Positions 11,506 through 25,649 of a DNA stretch of 64,000 bases are shown in pieces. Origin of the DNA: Osmia lignaria lignaria (Eukaryota > Arthropoda > Insecta > Hymenoptera > Megachilidae); NCBI RefSeq assembly GCF_051020975.1, contig NW_027478169.1, forward strand, positions 7,502,001 to 7,566,000, given 5' to 3'. Each line of letters opens with the position of its first letter. The first letter of the stretch is position 1. The position numbers were made by a program, and so were the translations under genes. The notes beneath the pieces are model-generated. The model saw only the letters and a program-made list of their open reading frames with translations, was not told where the DNA came from and did no database searches.

Positions 11506-14500
11506 TCAGATGCGTAGTTCTCGAGATATATCAAGATATTTAAAAGTTCCGAAGCCGCACCAACATAATAGAGATACAGAAAAACCGGGGCCCCTCTCTT
11601 TGAGATAACTCTGCACTATTGCGAGCTGCAAATGCCACTTCCAGCTTAGCTGTGCAGAAGAAGAACAACAAGAAGAAGAAATATCTCGAAATATGTCCGT
11701 CAGGCCCCTTCCCTTGAGATAAATCTGCAAATATCTCGGAAACGAAGCGAGCTATGGCAAAATGTTAAGAGACCTTTTTTGTAGAGAATTAAGTTTCCTA
11801 CTTTTTATGTTCTATGATATTTTTTGATCAGATGCGTAGTTCTCGAGATATATCAAGATATTTAAAAGTTCCGAAGCCGCACCAACATAATAGAGATACA
11901 GAAACACCGTGGCTCCTTTCTTTGAGATAACTCTGCACTATTGCGAGCTGGAAATGCCACTTCCAGTTTAGCTGTGCAGAAGAAGAACAACAAGAAGAAG
12001 AAATATCTCGAAATATGTCCGTTAGGCCCCTTCCCTTGAGATAAATCTGCAAATATCTCGCAAACGAAGCGAGCTATGGCAAAATGTTGAGAGACCTGTT
12101 TTGTAGAGAATTAAGCTTCCTACTTTTTATGTTCTATGATATTTTTTGATCAGATGCGTAGTTCTCGAGATATATCAAGATATTTAAAAGTTCCGAAGCC
12201 GCACCAACATAATAGAGATACAGAAAAACCGGGGCCCCTCTCTTTGAGATAACTCTGCACTATTGCGAGCTGCAAATGCCACTTCCAGCTTAGCTGTGCA
12301 GAAGAAGAACAACAAGAAGAAGAAATATCTCGAAATATGTCCGTCAGGCCCCTTCCCTTGAGATAAATCTGCAAATATCTCGGAAACGAAGCGAGCTATG
12401 GCAAAATGTTAAGAGACCTTTTTTGTAGAGAATTAAGTTTCCTACTTTTTATGTTCTACGATATTTTTTGATCAGATGCGTAGTTCTCGAGATATATCAA
12501 GATATTTAAAAGTTCCGAAGCCGCACCAACATAATAGAGATACAGAAACACCGTGGCTCCTTTCTTTGAGATAACTCTGCACTATTGCGAGCTGGAAATG
12601 CCACTTCCAGTTTAGCTGTGCAGAAGAAGAACAACAAGAAGAAGAAATATCTCGAAATATGTCCGTTAGGCCCCTTCCCTTGAGATAAATCTGCAAATAT
12701 CTCGGAAACGAAGCGAGCTATGGCAAAATGTTGAGAGACCTGTTTTGTAGAGAATTAAGCTTCCTACTTTTTATGTTCTATGATATTTTTTGATCAGATG
12801 CGTAGTTCTCGAGATATATCAAGATATTTAAAAGTTCCGAAGCCGCACCAACATAATAGAGATACAGAAAAACCGGGGCCCCTCTCTTTGAGATAACTCT
12901 GCACTATTGCGAGCTGCAAATGCCACTTCCAGCTTAGCTGTGCAGAAGAAGAACAACAAGAAGAAGAAATATCTCGAAATATGTCCGTCAGGCCCCTTCC
13001 CTTGAGATAAATCTGCAAATATCTCGGAAACGAAGCGAGCTATGGCAAAATGTTAAGAGACCTTTTTTGTAGAGAATTAAGTTTCCTACTTTTTATGTTC
13101 TATGATATTTTTTGATCAGATGCGTAGTTCTCGAGATATATCAAGATATTTAAAAGTTCCGAAGCCGCACCAACATAATAGAGATACAGAAACACCGTGG
13201 CTCCTTTCTTTGAGATAACTCTGCACTATTGCGAGCTGGAAATGCCACTTCCAGTTTAGCTGTGCAGAAGAAGAACAACAAGAAGAAGAAATATCTCGAA
13301 ATATGTCCGTTAGGCCCCTTCCCTTGAGATAAATCTGCAAATATCTCGGAAACGAAGCGAGCTATGGCAAAATGTTGAGAGACCGTTTTTGTAGAGAATT
13401 AAGTTTCCTACTTTTTATGTTCTATGATATTTTTTGATCAGATGCGTAGTTCTCGAGATATATCAAGATATTTAAAAGTTCCGAAGCCGCACCAACATAA
13501 TAGAGATACAGAAACACCGTGGCCCCTTTCTTTGAGATAACTCTGCACTATTGCGAGCTGGAAATGCCACTTCCAGTTTAGCTGTGCAGAAGAAGAACAA
13601 CAAGAAGAAGAAATATCTCGAAATATGTCCGTTAGGCCCCTTCCCTTGAGATAAATCTGCAAATATCTCGGAAACGAAGCGAGCTATGGCAAAATGTTGA
13701 GAGACCGTTTTTGTAGAGAATTAAGTTTCCTACTTTTTATGTTCTATGATATTTTTTGATCAGATGCGTAGTTCTCGAGATATATCAAGATATTTAAAAG
13801 TTCCGAAGCCGCACCAACATAATAGAGATACAGAAACACCGTGGCCCCTTTCTTTGAGATAACTCTGCACTATTGCGAGCTGTAAATGCCACTTCCAGCT
13901 TAGCTGTGCAGAAGAAGAACAACAAGAAGAAGAAATATCTCGAAATATGTCCGTCAGGCCCCTTCCCTTGAGATAAATCTGCAAATATCTCGGAAACGAA
14001 GCGAGCTATGGCAAAATGTTAAGAGACCTTTTTTGTAGAGAATTAAGTTTCCTACTTTTTATCTTCTATGATATTTTTTGATCAGATGCGTAGTTCTCGA
14101 GATATATCAAGATATTTAAAAGTTCCGAAGCCGCACCAACATAATAGAGATACAGAAACACCGTGGCCCCTCTCTTTGAGATAACTCTGCACTATTGCGA
14201 GCTGGAAATGCCACTTCCAGTTTAGCTGTGCAGAAGAAGAACAACAAGAAGAAGAAATATCTCGAAATATGTCCGTTAGGCCCCTTCCCTTGAGATAAAT
14301 CTGCAAATATCTCGGAAACGAAGCGAGCTATGGCAAAATGTTGAGAGACCTGTTTTGTAGAGAATTAAGCTTCCTACTTTTTATGTTCTATGATATTTTT
14401 TGATCAGATGCGTAGTTCTCGAGATATATCAAGATATTTAAAAGTTCCGAAGCCGCACCAACATAATAGAGATACAGAAAAACCGGGGCCCCTCTCTTTG

Positions 14501-16335
14501 AGATAACTCTGCACTATTGCGAGCTGCAAATGCCACTTCCAGCTTAGCTGTGCAGAAGAAGAACAACAAGAAGAAGAAATATCTCGAAATATGTCCGTCA
14601 GGCCCCTTCCCTTGAGATAAATCTGCAAATATCTCGGAAACGAAGCGAGCTATGGCAAAATGTTAAGAGACCTTTTTTGTAGAGAATTAAGTTTCCTACT
14701 TTTTATGTTCTATGATATTTTTTGATCAGATGCGTAGTTCTCGAGATATATCAAGATATTTAAAAGTTCCGAAGCCGCACCAACATAATAGAGATACAGA
14801 AACACCGTGGCTCCTTTCTTTGAGATAACTCTGCACTATTGCGAGCTGGAAATGCCACTTCCAGTTTAGCTGTGCAGAAGAAGAACAACAAGAAGAAGAA
14901 ATATCTCGAAATATGTCCGTTAGGCCCCTTCCCTTGAGATAAATCTGCAAATATCTCGGAAACGAAGCGAGCTATGGCAAAATGTTAAGAGACCTGTTTT
15001 GTAGAGAATTAAGCTTCCTACTTTTTATGTTCTATGATATTTTTTGATCAGATGCGTAGTTCTCGAGATATATCAAGATATTTAAAAGTTCCGAAGCCGC
15101 ACCAACATAATAGAGATACAGAAAAACCGGGGCCCCTCTCTTTGAGATAACTCTGCACTATTGCGAGCTGCAAATGCCACTTCCAGCTTAGCTGTGCAGA
15201 AGAAGAACAACAAGAAGAAGAAATATCTCGAAATATGTCCGTCAGGCCCCTTCCCTTGAGATAAATCTGCAAATATCTCGGAAACGAAGCGAGCTATGGC
15301 AAAATATTAAGAGACCTTTTTTGTAGAGAATTAAGTTTCCTACTTTTTATGTTCTATGATATTTTTTGATCAGATGCGTAGTTCTCGAGATATATCAAGA
15401 TATTTAAAAGTTCCGAAGCCGCACCAACATAATAGAGATACAGAAACACCGTGGCTCCTTTCTTTGAGATAACTCTGCACTATTGCGAGCTGGAAATGCC
15501 ACTTCCAGTTTAGCTGTGCAGAAGAAGAACAACAAGAAGAAGAAATATCTCGAAATATGTCCGTTAGGCCCCTTCCCTTGAGATAAATCTGCAAATATCT
15601 CGGAAACGAAGCGAGCTATGGCAAAATGTTGAGAGACCTGTTTTGTAGAGAATTAAGCTTCCTACTTTTTATGTTCTATGATATTTTTTGATCAGATGCG
15701 TAGTTCTCGAGATATATCAAGATATTTAAAAGTTCCGAAGCCGCACCAACATAATAGAGATACAGAAAAACCGGGGCCCCTCTCTTTGAGATAACTCTGC
15801 ACTATTGCGAGCTGCAAATGCCACTTCCAGCTTAGCTGTGCAGAAGAAGAACAACAAGAAGAAGAAATATCTCGAAATATGTCCGTCAGGCCCCTTCCCT
15901 TGAGATAAATCTGCAAATATCTCGGAAACGAAGCGAGCTATGGCAAAATGTTAAGAGACCTTTTTTGTAGAGAATTAAGTTTCCTACTTTTTATGTTCTA
16001 TGATATTTTTTGATCAGATGCGTAGTTCTCGAGATATATCAAGATATTTAAAAGTTCCGAAGCCGCACCAACATAATAGAGATACAGAAACACCGTGGCT
16101 CCTTTCTTTGAGATAACTCTGCACTATTGCGAGCTGGAAATGCCACTTCCAGTTTAGCTGTGCAGAAGAAGAACAACAAGAAGAAGAAATATCTCGAAAT
16201 ATGTCCGTTAGGCCCCTTCCCTTGAGATAAATCTGCAAATATCTCGGAAACGAAGCGAGCTATGGCAAAATGTTGAGAGACCGTTTTTGTAGAGAATTAA
16301 GTTTCCTACTTTTTATGTTCTATGATATTTTTTGA
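11506..16335. repeat. Region dominated by 644-bp dimers
   Basis: Monomers with an ApaI-type GGGGCCCC (11506, 12150, 12794, 14404, 15048, 15692) alternate with monomers carrying GTGGCTCC (11828, 12472, 13116, 14726, 15370, 16014). The GGGGCCCC members usually follow a junction with CCTGTTTTGTAG and TTAAGCTTCC. Three other monomers (13438, 13760, 14082) interrupt the alternation, so the two dimer runs (11506-13437 and 14404-16335) may themselves be copies of each other. Confidence 0.88.
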
Positions 16336-18267
16336 TCAGATGCGTAGTTCTCGAGATATATCAAGATATTTAAAAGTTCCGAAGCCGCACCAACATAATA
16401 GAGATACAGAAACACCGTGGCCCCTTTCTTTGAGATAACTCTGCACTATTGCGAGCTGTAAATGCCACTTCCAGCTTAGCTGTGCAGAAGAAGAACAACA
16501 AGAAGAAGAAATATCTCGAAATATGTCCGTCAGGCCCCTTCCCTTGAGATAAATCTGCAAATATCTCGGAAACGAAGCGAGCTATGGCAAAATGTTAAGA
16601 GACCTTTTTTGTAGAGAATTAAGTTTCCTACTTTTTATCTTCTATGATATTTTTTGATCAGATGCGTAGTTCTCGATATATATCAAGATATATAAAAGTT
16701 CCGAAGCCGCACCAACATAATAGAGATACAGAAACACCGTGGCCCCTCTCTTTGAGATAACTCTGCACTATTGCGAGCTGGAAATGCCACTTCCAGCTTA
16801 GCTGTGCAGAAGAAGAACAACAAGAAGAAGAAATATCTCGAAATATGTCCGTCAGGCCCCTGCCCTTGAGATATATCTGCAAATATCTCGGAAATGAAGC
16901 GAGCTATGGCAAAATGTTGAGAGACCTTTTTTGTAGCGAATTATGTTTCCTACAGTTTATGTTCTATGATATTTTTTGATCAGAAGCGTAGTTTTCGAGA
17001 TATATCGAGATATTTAAAAGTTCCAAAGCCGCACCAACATAATAGAGATACAGAAACACCGTGGCCCCTTTCTTTGAGATAACTCTGCACTAGTGCGAGC
17101 CGCAAATGCCACTTCCAGCTTAGCTGTGCAGAAGAAGAACAACAAGAAGAAGAAATATCTCGAAATATGTCCGTTAGGCCCCTTCCCTTGAGATAAATCT
17201 GCAAATATCTCGGAAACGAAGCGAGCTATGGCAAAATGTTAAGAGACCGTTTTTGTAGAGAATTAAGTTTCCTACTTTTTATGTTCTATGATATTTTTTG
17301 ATCAGATGCGTAGTTCTCGAGATATATCAAGATATTTAAAAGTTCCGAAGCCGCACCAACATAATAGAGATACAGAAACACCGTGGCCCCTTTCTTTGAG
17401 ATAACTCTGCACTATTGCGAGCTGTAAATGCCACTTCCAGCTTAGCTGTGCAGAAGAAGAACAACAAGAAGAAGAAATATCTCGAAATATGTCCGTCAGG
17501 CCCCTTCCCTTGAGATAAATCTGCAAATATCTCGGAAACGAAGCGAGCTATGGCAATATGTTAAGAGACCTTTTTTGTAGAGAATTAAGTTTCCTACTTT
17601 TTATCTTCTATGATATTTTTTGATCAGATGCGTAGTTCTCGATATATATCAAGATATATAAAAGTTCCGAAGCCGCACCAACATAATAGAGATACAGAAA
17701 CACCGTGGCCCCTCTCTTTGAGATAACTCTGCACTATTGCGAGCTGGAAATGCCACTTCCAGCTTAGCTGTGCATAAGAAGAACAACAAGAAGAAGAAAT
17801 ATCTCGAAATATGTCCGTCAGGCCCCTGCCCTTGAGATATATCTGCAAATATCTCGGAAACGAAGCGAGCTATGGCAAAATGTTGAGAGACCTTTTTTGT
17901 AGCGAATTATGTTTCCTACAGTTTATGTTCTATGATATTTTTTGATCAGAAGCGTAGTTTTCGAGATATATCGAGATATTTAAAAGTTCCAAAGCCGCAC
18001 CAACATAATAGAGATACAGAAACACCGTGGCCCCTTTCTTTGAGATAACTCTGCACTAGTGCGAGCCGCAAATGCCACTTCCAGCTTAGCTGTGCAGAAG
18101 AAGAACAACAAGAAGAAGAAATATCTCGAAATATGTCCGTCAGGCCCCTTCCCTTGAGATATATCTGCAAATATCTCGGAAACGAAGCGAGGTGTGGCAA
18201 AATGTTAAGAGACCTTTTTTGTAGAGAATTATGTTTCCTACAATTTATGTTCTATGATATTTTTTGA
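16336..18267. repeat. Tandem duplication of a 966-bp trimer
   Basis: The monomers at 16336, 16658 and 16980 match those at 17302, 17624 and 17946 in order. The middle member has the distinctive TCTCGATATATATC and GATATATAAAAG changes and the ATCTTCTATG spelling. The third is C-like with TTCCAAAGCC. Private differences (for example GTGCATAAG near 17774 in the second copy) show some later divergence. Confidence 0.87.
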
Positions 18268-21200
18268 TCAGAAGCTTAGTTTTCGAGATATATCGAGATA
18301 TTTAAAAGTTCCGAAGCCGCACCAACATAATAGGGATACAGAAATACCGTGGCCCCTTTCTTTGAGATAACTCTGCACTAGTGCGAGCCGCAAATGCCAC
18401 TTCCAGCTTAGCTGTGCAGAAGAAGAACAACAAGAAGAAGAAATATCTCGAAATATGTCCGTTAGGCCCCTTCCCTTGAGATAAATCTGCAAATATCTCG
18501 GAAACGAAGCGAGCTATGGCAAAATGTTGAGAGACCTGTTTTGTAGAGAATTAAGCTTCCTACTTTTTATGTTCAATGATATTTTTTGATCAGATGCGTA
18601 GTTCTCGAGATATATCAAGATATTTAAAAGTTCCGAAGCCGCACCAACATAATAGAGATACAGAAAAACCGGGGCCCCTCTCTTTGAGATAACTCTGCAC
18701 TATTGCGAGCTGCAAATGCCACTTCCAGCTTAGCTGTGCAGAAGAAGAACAACAAGAAGAAGAAATATCTCGAAATATGTCCGTCAGGCCCCTTCCCTTG
18801 AGATAAATCTGCAAATATCTCGGAAACGAAGCGAGCTATGGCAAAATGTTAAGAGACCTTTTTTGTAGAGAATTAAGTTTCCTACTTTTTATGTTCTATG
18901 ATATTTTTTGATCAGATGCGTAGTTCTCGAGATATATCAAGATATTTAAAAGTTCCGAAGCCGCACCAACATAATAGAGATACAGAAACACCGTGGCTCC
19001 TTTCTTTGAGATAACTCTGCACTATTGCGAGCTGGAAATGCCACTTCCAGTTTAGCTGTGCAGAAGAAGAACAACAAGAAGAAGAAATATCTCGAAATAT
19101 GTCCGTTAGGCCCCTTCCCTTGAGATAAATCTGCAAATATCTCGGAAAGGAAGCGAGCTATGGCAAAATGTTAAGAGACCGTTTTTGTAGAGAATTAAGT
19201 TTCCTACTTTTTATGTTCTATGATATTTTTTGATCAGATGCGTAGTTCTCGAGATATATCAAGATATTTAAAAGTTCCGAAGCCGCACCAACATAATAGA
19301 GATACAGAAACACCGTGGCCCCTTTCTTTGAGATAACTCTGCACTATTGCGAGCTGGAAATGCCACTTCCAGTTTAGCTGTGCAGAGGAAGAACAACAAG
19401 AAGAAGAAATAACTCGAAATATGTCCGTTAGGCCCCTTCCCTTGAGATAAATCTGCAAATATCTCGGAAACGAAGCGAGCTATGGCAAAATGTTAAGAGA
19501 CCTTTTTTGTAGAGAATTAAGTTTCCTACTTTTTATGCTCTATGATATTTTTTGATCAGATGCGCAGTTCTCGAGATATATCAAGATATTTAAAAGTTCC
19601 GAAGCCGCACCAACATAATAGAGATACAGAAACACCGTGGCCCCTTTCTTTGAGATAACTCTGCACTATTGCGAGCTGTAAATGCCACTTCCAGCTTAGC
19701 TGTGCAGAAGAAGAACAACAAGAAGAAGAAATATCTCGAAATATGTCCGTCAGGCCCCTTCCCTTGAGATAAATCTGCAAATATCTCGGAAACGAAGCGA
19801 GCTATGGCAAAATGTTAAGAGACCTTTTTTGTAGAGAATTAAGTTTCCTACTTTTTATCCTCTATGATATTTTTTGATCAGATGCGTAGTTCTCGATATA
19901 TATCAAGATATATAAAAGTTCCGAAGCCGCACCAACATAATAGAGATACAGAAACACCGTGGCCCCTCTCTTTGAGATAACTCTGCACTATTGCGAGCTG
20001 GAAATGCCACTTCCAGCTTAGCTGTGCAGAAGAAGAACAACAAGAAGAAGAAATATCTCGAAATATGTCCGTCAGGCCCCTGCCCTTGAGATATATCTGC
20101 AAATATCTCGGAAACGAAGCGAGCTATGGCACAATGTTGAGAGACCTTTTTTGTAGCGAATTATGTTTCCTACAGTTTATGTTCTATGATATTTTTTGAT
20201 CAGAAGCGTAGTTTTCGAGATATATCGAGATATTTAAAAGTTCCAAAGCCGCACCAACATAATAGAGATACAGAAACACCGTGGCCCCTTTCTTTGAGAT
20301 AACTCTGCACTAGTGCGAGCCGCAAATGCCACTTCCAGCTTAGCTGTGCAGAAGAAGAACAACAAGAAGAAGAAATATCTCGAAATATGTCCGTCAGGCC
20401 CCTTCCCTTGAGATATATCTGCAAATATCTCGGAAACGAAGCGAGGTATGGCAAAATGTTAAGAGACCTTTTTTGTAGAGAATTATGTTTCCTACAATTT
20501 ATGTTCTATGATATTTTTTGATCAGAAGCGTAGTTTTCGAGATATATCGAGATATTTAAAAGTTCCGAAGCCGCACCAACATAATAGGGATACAGAAATA
20601 CCGTGGCCCCTTTCTTTGAGATAACTCTGCACTAGTGCGAGCCGCAAATGCCACTTCCAGCTTAGCTGTGCAGAAGAAGAACAACAAGAAGAACAAATAT
20701 CTCGAAATATGTCCGTCAGGCCCCTTCCCTTGAGATATATCTGCAAATATCTCGGAAACGAAGCGAGGTATGGCAAAATGTTAAGAGACCTTTTTTGTAG
20801 AGAATTATGTTTCCTCCAATTTATGTTCTATGATATTTTTTGATCAGAAGCTTAGTTTTCGAGATATATCGAGATATTTAAAAGTTCCGAAGCCGCACCA
20901 ACATAATAGGGATACAGAAATACCGTGGCCCCTTTCTTTGAGATAACTCTGCACTAGTGCGAGCCGCAAATGCCACTTCCAGCTTAGCTGTGCAGAAGAA
21001 GAACAACAAGAAGAAGAAATATCTCGAAATATGTCCGTTAGGCCCCTTCCCTTGAGATAAATCTGCAAATATCTCGGAAACGAAGCGAGCTATGGCAAAA
21101 TGTTGAGAGACCTGTTTTGTAGAGAATTAAGCTTCCTACTTTTTATGTTCTATGATATTTTTTGATCAGATGCGTAGTTCTCGAGATATATCAAGATATT

Positions 21201-24200
21201 TAAAAGTTCCGAAGCCGCACCAACATAATAGAGATACAGAAAAACCGGGGCCCCTCTCTTTGAGATAACTCTGCACTATTGCGAGCTGCAAATGCCACTT
21301 CCAGCTTAGCTGTGCAGAAGAAGAACAACAAGAAGAAGAAATATCTCGAAATATGTCCGTCAGGCCACTTCCCTTGAGATAAATCTGCAAATATCTCGGA
21401 AACGAAGCGAGCTATGGCAAAATGTTAAGAGACCTTTTTTGTAGAGAATTAAGTTTCCTACTTTTTATGTTCTATGATATTTTTTGATCAGATGCGTAGT
21501 TCTCGAGATATATCAAGATATTTAAAAGTTCCGAAGCCGCACCAACATAATAGAGATACAGAAACACCGTGGCTCCTTTCTTTGAGATAACTCTGCACTA
21601 TTGCGAGCTGGAAATGCCACTTCCAGTTTAGCTGTGCAGAAGAAGAACAACAAGAAGAAGAAATATCTCGAAATATGTCCGTTAGGCCCCTTCCCTTGAG
21701 ATAAATCTGCAAATATCTCGGAAACGAAGCGAGCTATGGCAAAATGTTAAGAGACCTGTTTTGTAGAGAATTAAGCTTCCTACTTTTTATGTTCTATGAT
21801 ATTTTTTGATCAGATGCGTAGTTCTCGAGATATATCAAGATATTTAAAAGTTCCGAAGCCGCACCAACATAATAGAGATACAGAAAAACCGGGGCCCCTC
21901 TCTTTGAGATAACTCTGCACTATTGCGAGCTGCAAATGCCACTTCCAGCTTAGCTGTGCAGAAGAAGAACAACAAGAAGAAGAAATATCTCGAAATATGT
22001 CCGTCAGGCCCCTTCCCTTGAGATAAATCTGCAAATATCTCGGAAACGAAGCGAGCTATGGCAAAATGTTAAGAGACCTTTTTTGTAGAGAATTAAGTTT
22101 CCTACTTTTTATGTTGTATGATATTTTTTGATCAGATGCGTAGTTCTCGAGATATATCAAGATATTTAAAAGTTCCGAAGCCGCACCAACATAATAGAGA
22201 TACAGAAACACCGTGGCTCCTTTCTTTGAGATAACTCTGCACTATTGCGAGCTGGAAATGCCACTTCCAGTTTAGCTGTGCAGAAGAAGAACAACAAGAA
22301 GAAGAAATATCTCGAAATATGTCCGTTAGGCCCCTTCCCTTGAGATAAATCTGCAAATATCTCGGAAACGAAGCGAGCTATGGCAAAATGTTAAGAGACC
22401 GTTTTTGTAGAGAATTAAGCTTCCTACTTTTTATGTTCTATGATATTTTTTGATCAGATGCGTAGTTCTCGAGATATATCAAGATATTTAAAAGTTCCGA
22501 AGCCGCACCAACATAATAGAGATACAGAAACACCGTGGCCCCTTTCTTTGAGATAACTCTGCACTATTGCGAGCTGGAAATGCCACTTCCAGTTTAGCTG
22601 TGCAGAGGAAGAACAACAAGAAGAAGAAATAACTCGAAATATGTCCGTTAGGCCCCTTCCCTTGAGATAAATCTGCAAATATCTCGGAAACGAAGCGAGC
22701 TATGGCAAAATGTTAAGAGACCTTTTTTGTAGAGAATTAAGTTTCCTACTTTTTATCTTCTATGATATTTTTTGATCAGATGCGTAGTTCTCGATATATA
22801 TCAAGATATTTAAAAGTTCCGAAGCCGCACCAACATAATAGAGATACAGAAACACCGTGGCCCCTCTCTTTGAGATAACTCTGCACTATTGCGAGCTGGA
22901 AATGCCACTTCCAGCTTAGCTGTGCAGAAGAAGAACAACAAGAAGAAGAAATATCTCGAAATATGTCCGTCAGGCCCCTGCCCTTGAGATATATCTGCAA
23001 ATATCTCGGAAACGAAGCGAGCTATGGCAAAATGTTAAGAGACCTGTTTTGTAGAGAATTAAGCTTCCTACTTTTTATGTTCTATGATATTTTTTGATCA
23101 GATGCGTAGTTCTCGAGATATATCAAGATATTTAAAAGTTCCGAAGCCGCACCAACATAATAGAGATACAGAAAAACCGGGGCCCCTCTCTTTGAGATAA
23201 CTCTGCACTATTGCGAGCTGCAAATGCCACTTCCAGCTTAGCTGTGCAGAAGAAGAACAACAAGAAGAAGAAATATCTCGAAATATGTCCGTCAGGCCCC
23301 TTCCCTTGAGATAAATCTGCAAATATCTCGGAAACGAAGCGAGCTATGGCAAAATATTAAGAGACCTTTTTTGTAGAGAATTAAGTTTCCTACTTTTTAT
23401 GTTCTATGATATTTTTTGATCAGATGCGTAGTTCTCGAGATATATCAAGATATTTAAAAGTTCCGAAGCCGCACCAACATAATAGAGATACAGAAACACC
23501 GTGGCTCCTTTCTTTGAGATAACTCTGCACTATTGCGAGCTGGAAATGCCACTTCCAGTTTAGCTGTGCAGAAGAAGAACAACAAGAAGAAGAAATATCT
23601 CGAAATATGTCCGTTAGGCCCCTTCCCTTGAGATAAATCTGCAAATATCTCGGAAACGAAGCGAGCTATGGCAAAATGTTAAGAGACCGTTTTTGTAGAG
23701 AATTAAGCTTCCTACTTTTTATGTTCTATGATATTTTTTGATCAGATGCGTAGTTCTCGAGATATATCAAGATATTTAAAAGTTCCGAAGCCGCACCAAC
23801 ATAATAGAGATACAGAAACACCGTGGCCCCTTTCTTTGAGATAACTCTGCACTATTGCGAGCTGGAAATGCCACTTCCAGTTTAGCTGTGCAGAGGAAGA
23901 ACAACAAGAAGAAGAAATAACTCGAAATATGTCCGTTAGGCCCCTTCCCTTGAGATAAATCTGCAAATATCTCGGAAACGAAGCGAGCTATGGCAAAATG
24001 TTAAGAGACCTTTTTTGTAGAGAATTAAGTTTCCTACTTTTTATGCTCTATGATATTTTTTGATCAGATGCGCAGTTCTCGAGATATATCAAGATATTTA
24101 AAAGTTCCGAAGCCGCACCAACATAATAGAGATACAGAAACACCGTGGCCCCTTTCTTTGAGATAACTCTGCACTATTGCGAGCTGTAAATGCCACTTCC

Positions 24201-25649
24201 AGCTTAGCTGTGCAGAAGAAGAACAACAAGAAGAAGAAATATCTCGAAATATGTCCGTCAGGCCCCTTCCCTTGAGATAAATCTGCAAATATCTCGGAAA
24301 CGAAGCTAGCTATGGCAAAATGTTAAGAGACCTTTTTTGTAGAGAATTAAGTTTCCTACTTTTTATCTTCTATGATATTTTTTGATCAGATGCGTAGTTC
24401 TCGATATATATCAAGATATTTAAAAGTTCCGAAGCCGCACCAACATAATAGAGATACAGAAACACCGTGGCCCCTCTCTTTGAGATAACTCTGCACTATT
24501 GCGAGCTGGAAATGCCACTTCCAGCTTAGCTGTGCAGAAGAAGAACAACAAGAAGAAGAAATATCTCGAAATATGTCCGTCAGGCCCCTGCCCTTGAGAT
24601 ATATCTGCAAATATCTCGGAAACGAAGCGAGCTATGGCAAAATGTTGAGAGACCTTTTTTGTAGCGAATTATGTTTCCTACAGTTTATGTTCTATGATAT
24701 TTTTTGATCAGAAGCGTAGTTTTCGAGATATATCGAGATATTTAAAAGTTCCAAAGCCGCACCAACATAATAGAGATACAGAAACACCGTGGCCCCTTTC
24801 TTTGAGATAACTCTGCACTATTGCGAGCTGCAAATGCCACTTCCAGCTTAGCTGTGCAGAAGAAGAACAACAAGAAGAAGAAATATCTCGAAATATGTCC
24901 GTCAGGCCCCTTCCCTTGAGATAAATCTGCAAATATCTCGGAAACGAAGCGAGCTATGGCAAAATGTTAAGAGACCTTTTTTGTAGAGAATTAAGTTTCC
25001 TACTTTTTATGTTGTATGATATTTTTTTATCTGATGCGTAGTTCTCGAGATATATCAAGATATTTAAAAGTTCCGAAGCCGCACCAACATAATAGAGATA
25101 CAGAAACACCGTGGCCCCTTTGTTTGAGATAACTCTGCACTATTGCGAGCTGTAAATGCCACTTCCAGCTTAGCTGTGCAGAAGAAGAACAACAAGAAGA
25201 AGAAATATCTCGAAATATGTCCGTCAGGCCCCTTCCCTTGAGATATATCTGCAAATATCTCGGAAACGAAGCTAGCTATGGCAAAATGTTAAGAGACCCT
25301 TTTTGTAGAGAATTACGTTTCCTACAATTTATGTTCTATGATATTTTTTGATCAGAAGCGTAGTTTTCGAGATATATCGAGATATTTAAAAGTTCCGAAG
25401 CCGCACCAACATAATAGAGATACAGAAACACCGTGGCCCCTTTCTTTGAGATAACTCTGCGCTAGTGCGAGCCGCAAATGCCACTTCCAGCTTAGCTGTG
25501 CAGAAGAAGAACAACAAGAAGAAGAAATATCTCGAAATATGTCCGTCAGGCCCCTTCCCTTGAGATAAATCCGCAAATATCTCGGAAACGAAGCGAGCTA
25601 TGGCAAAATGTTAAGAGACCCTTTTTGTAGAGAATTACGTTTCCTACAA
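18268..25649. repeat. Composite region with partial 4- and 8-monomer repeats
   Basis: The series GAAGCTTAG monomer, GGGGCCCC monomer, GTGGCTCC monomer starts at 18268 and again at 20844, exactly 2,576 bp (8 monomers) apart. The series GGGGCCCC, GTGGCTCC, AAATAACTCG, TCTCGATATATATC monomers at 21810-23097 recurs from 23098 at 1,288 bp, but the second copy has one extra monomer (24064). The blocks are not clean tandem copies. The last two monomers (25027, 25352) carry TTTTTTTATCTGA, GAAGCTAGC and AATTACG variants seen earlier at 6.2-6.9 kb. Confidence 0.75.
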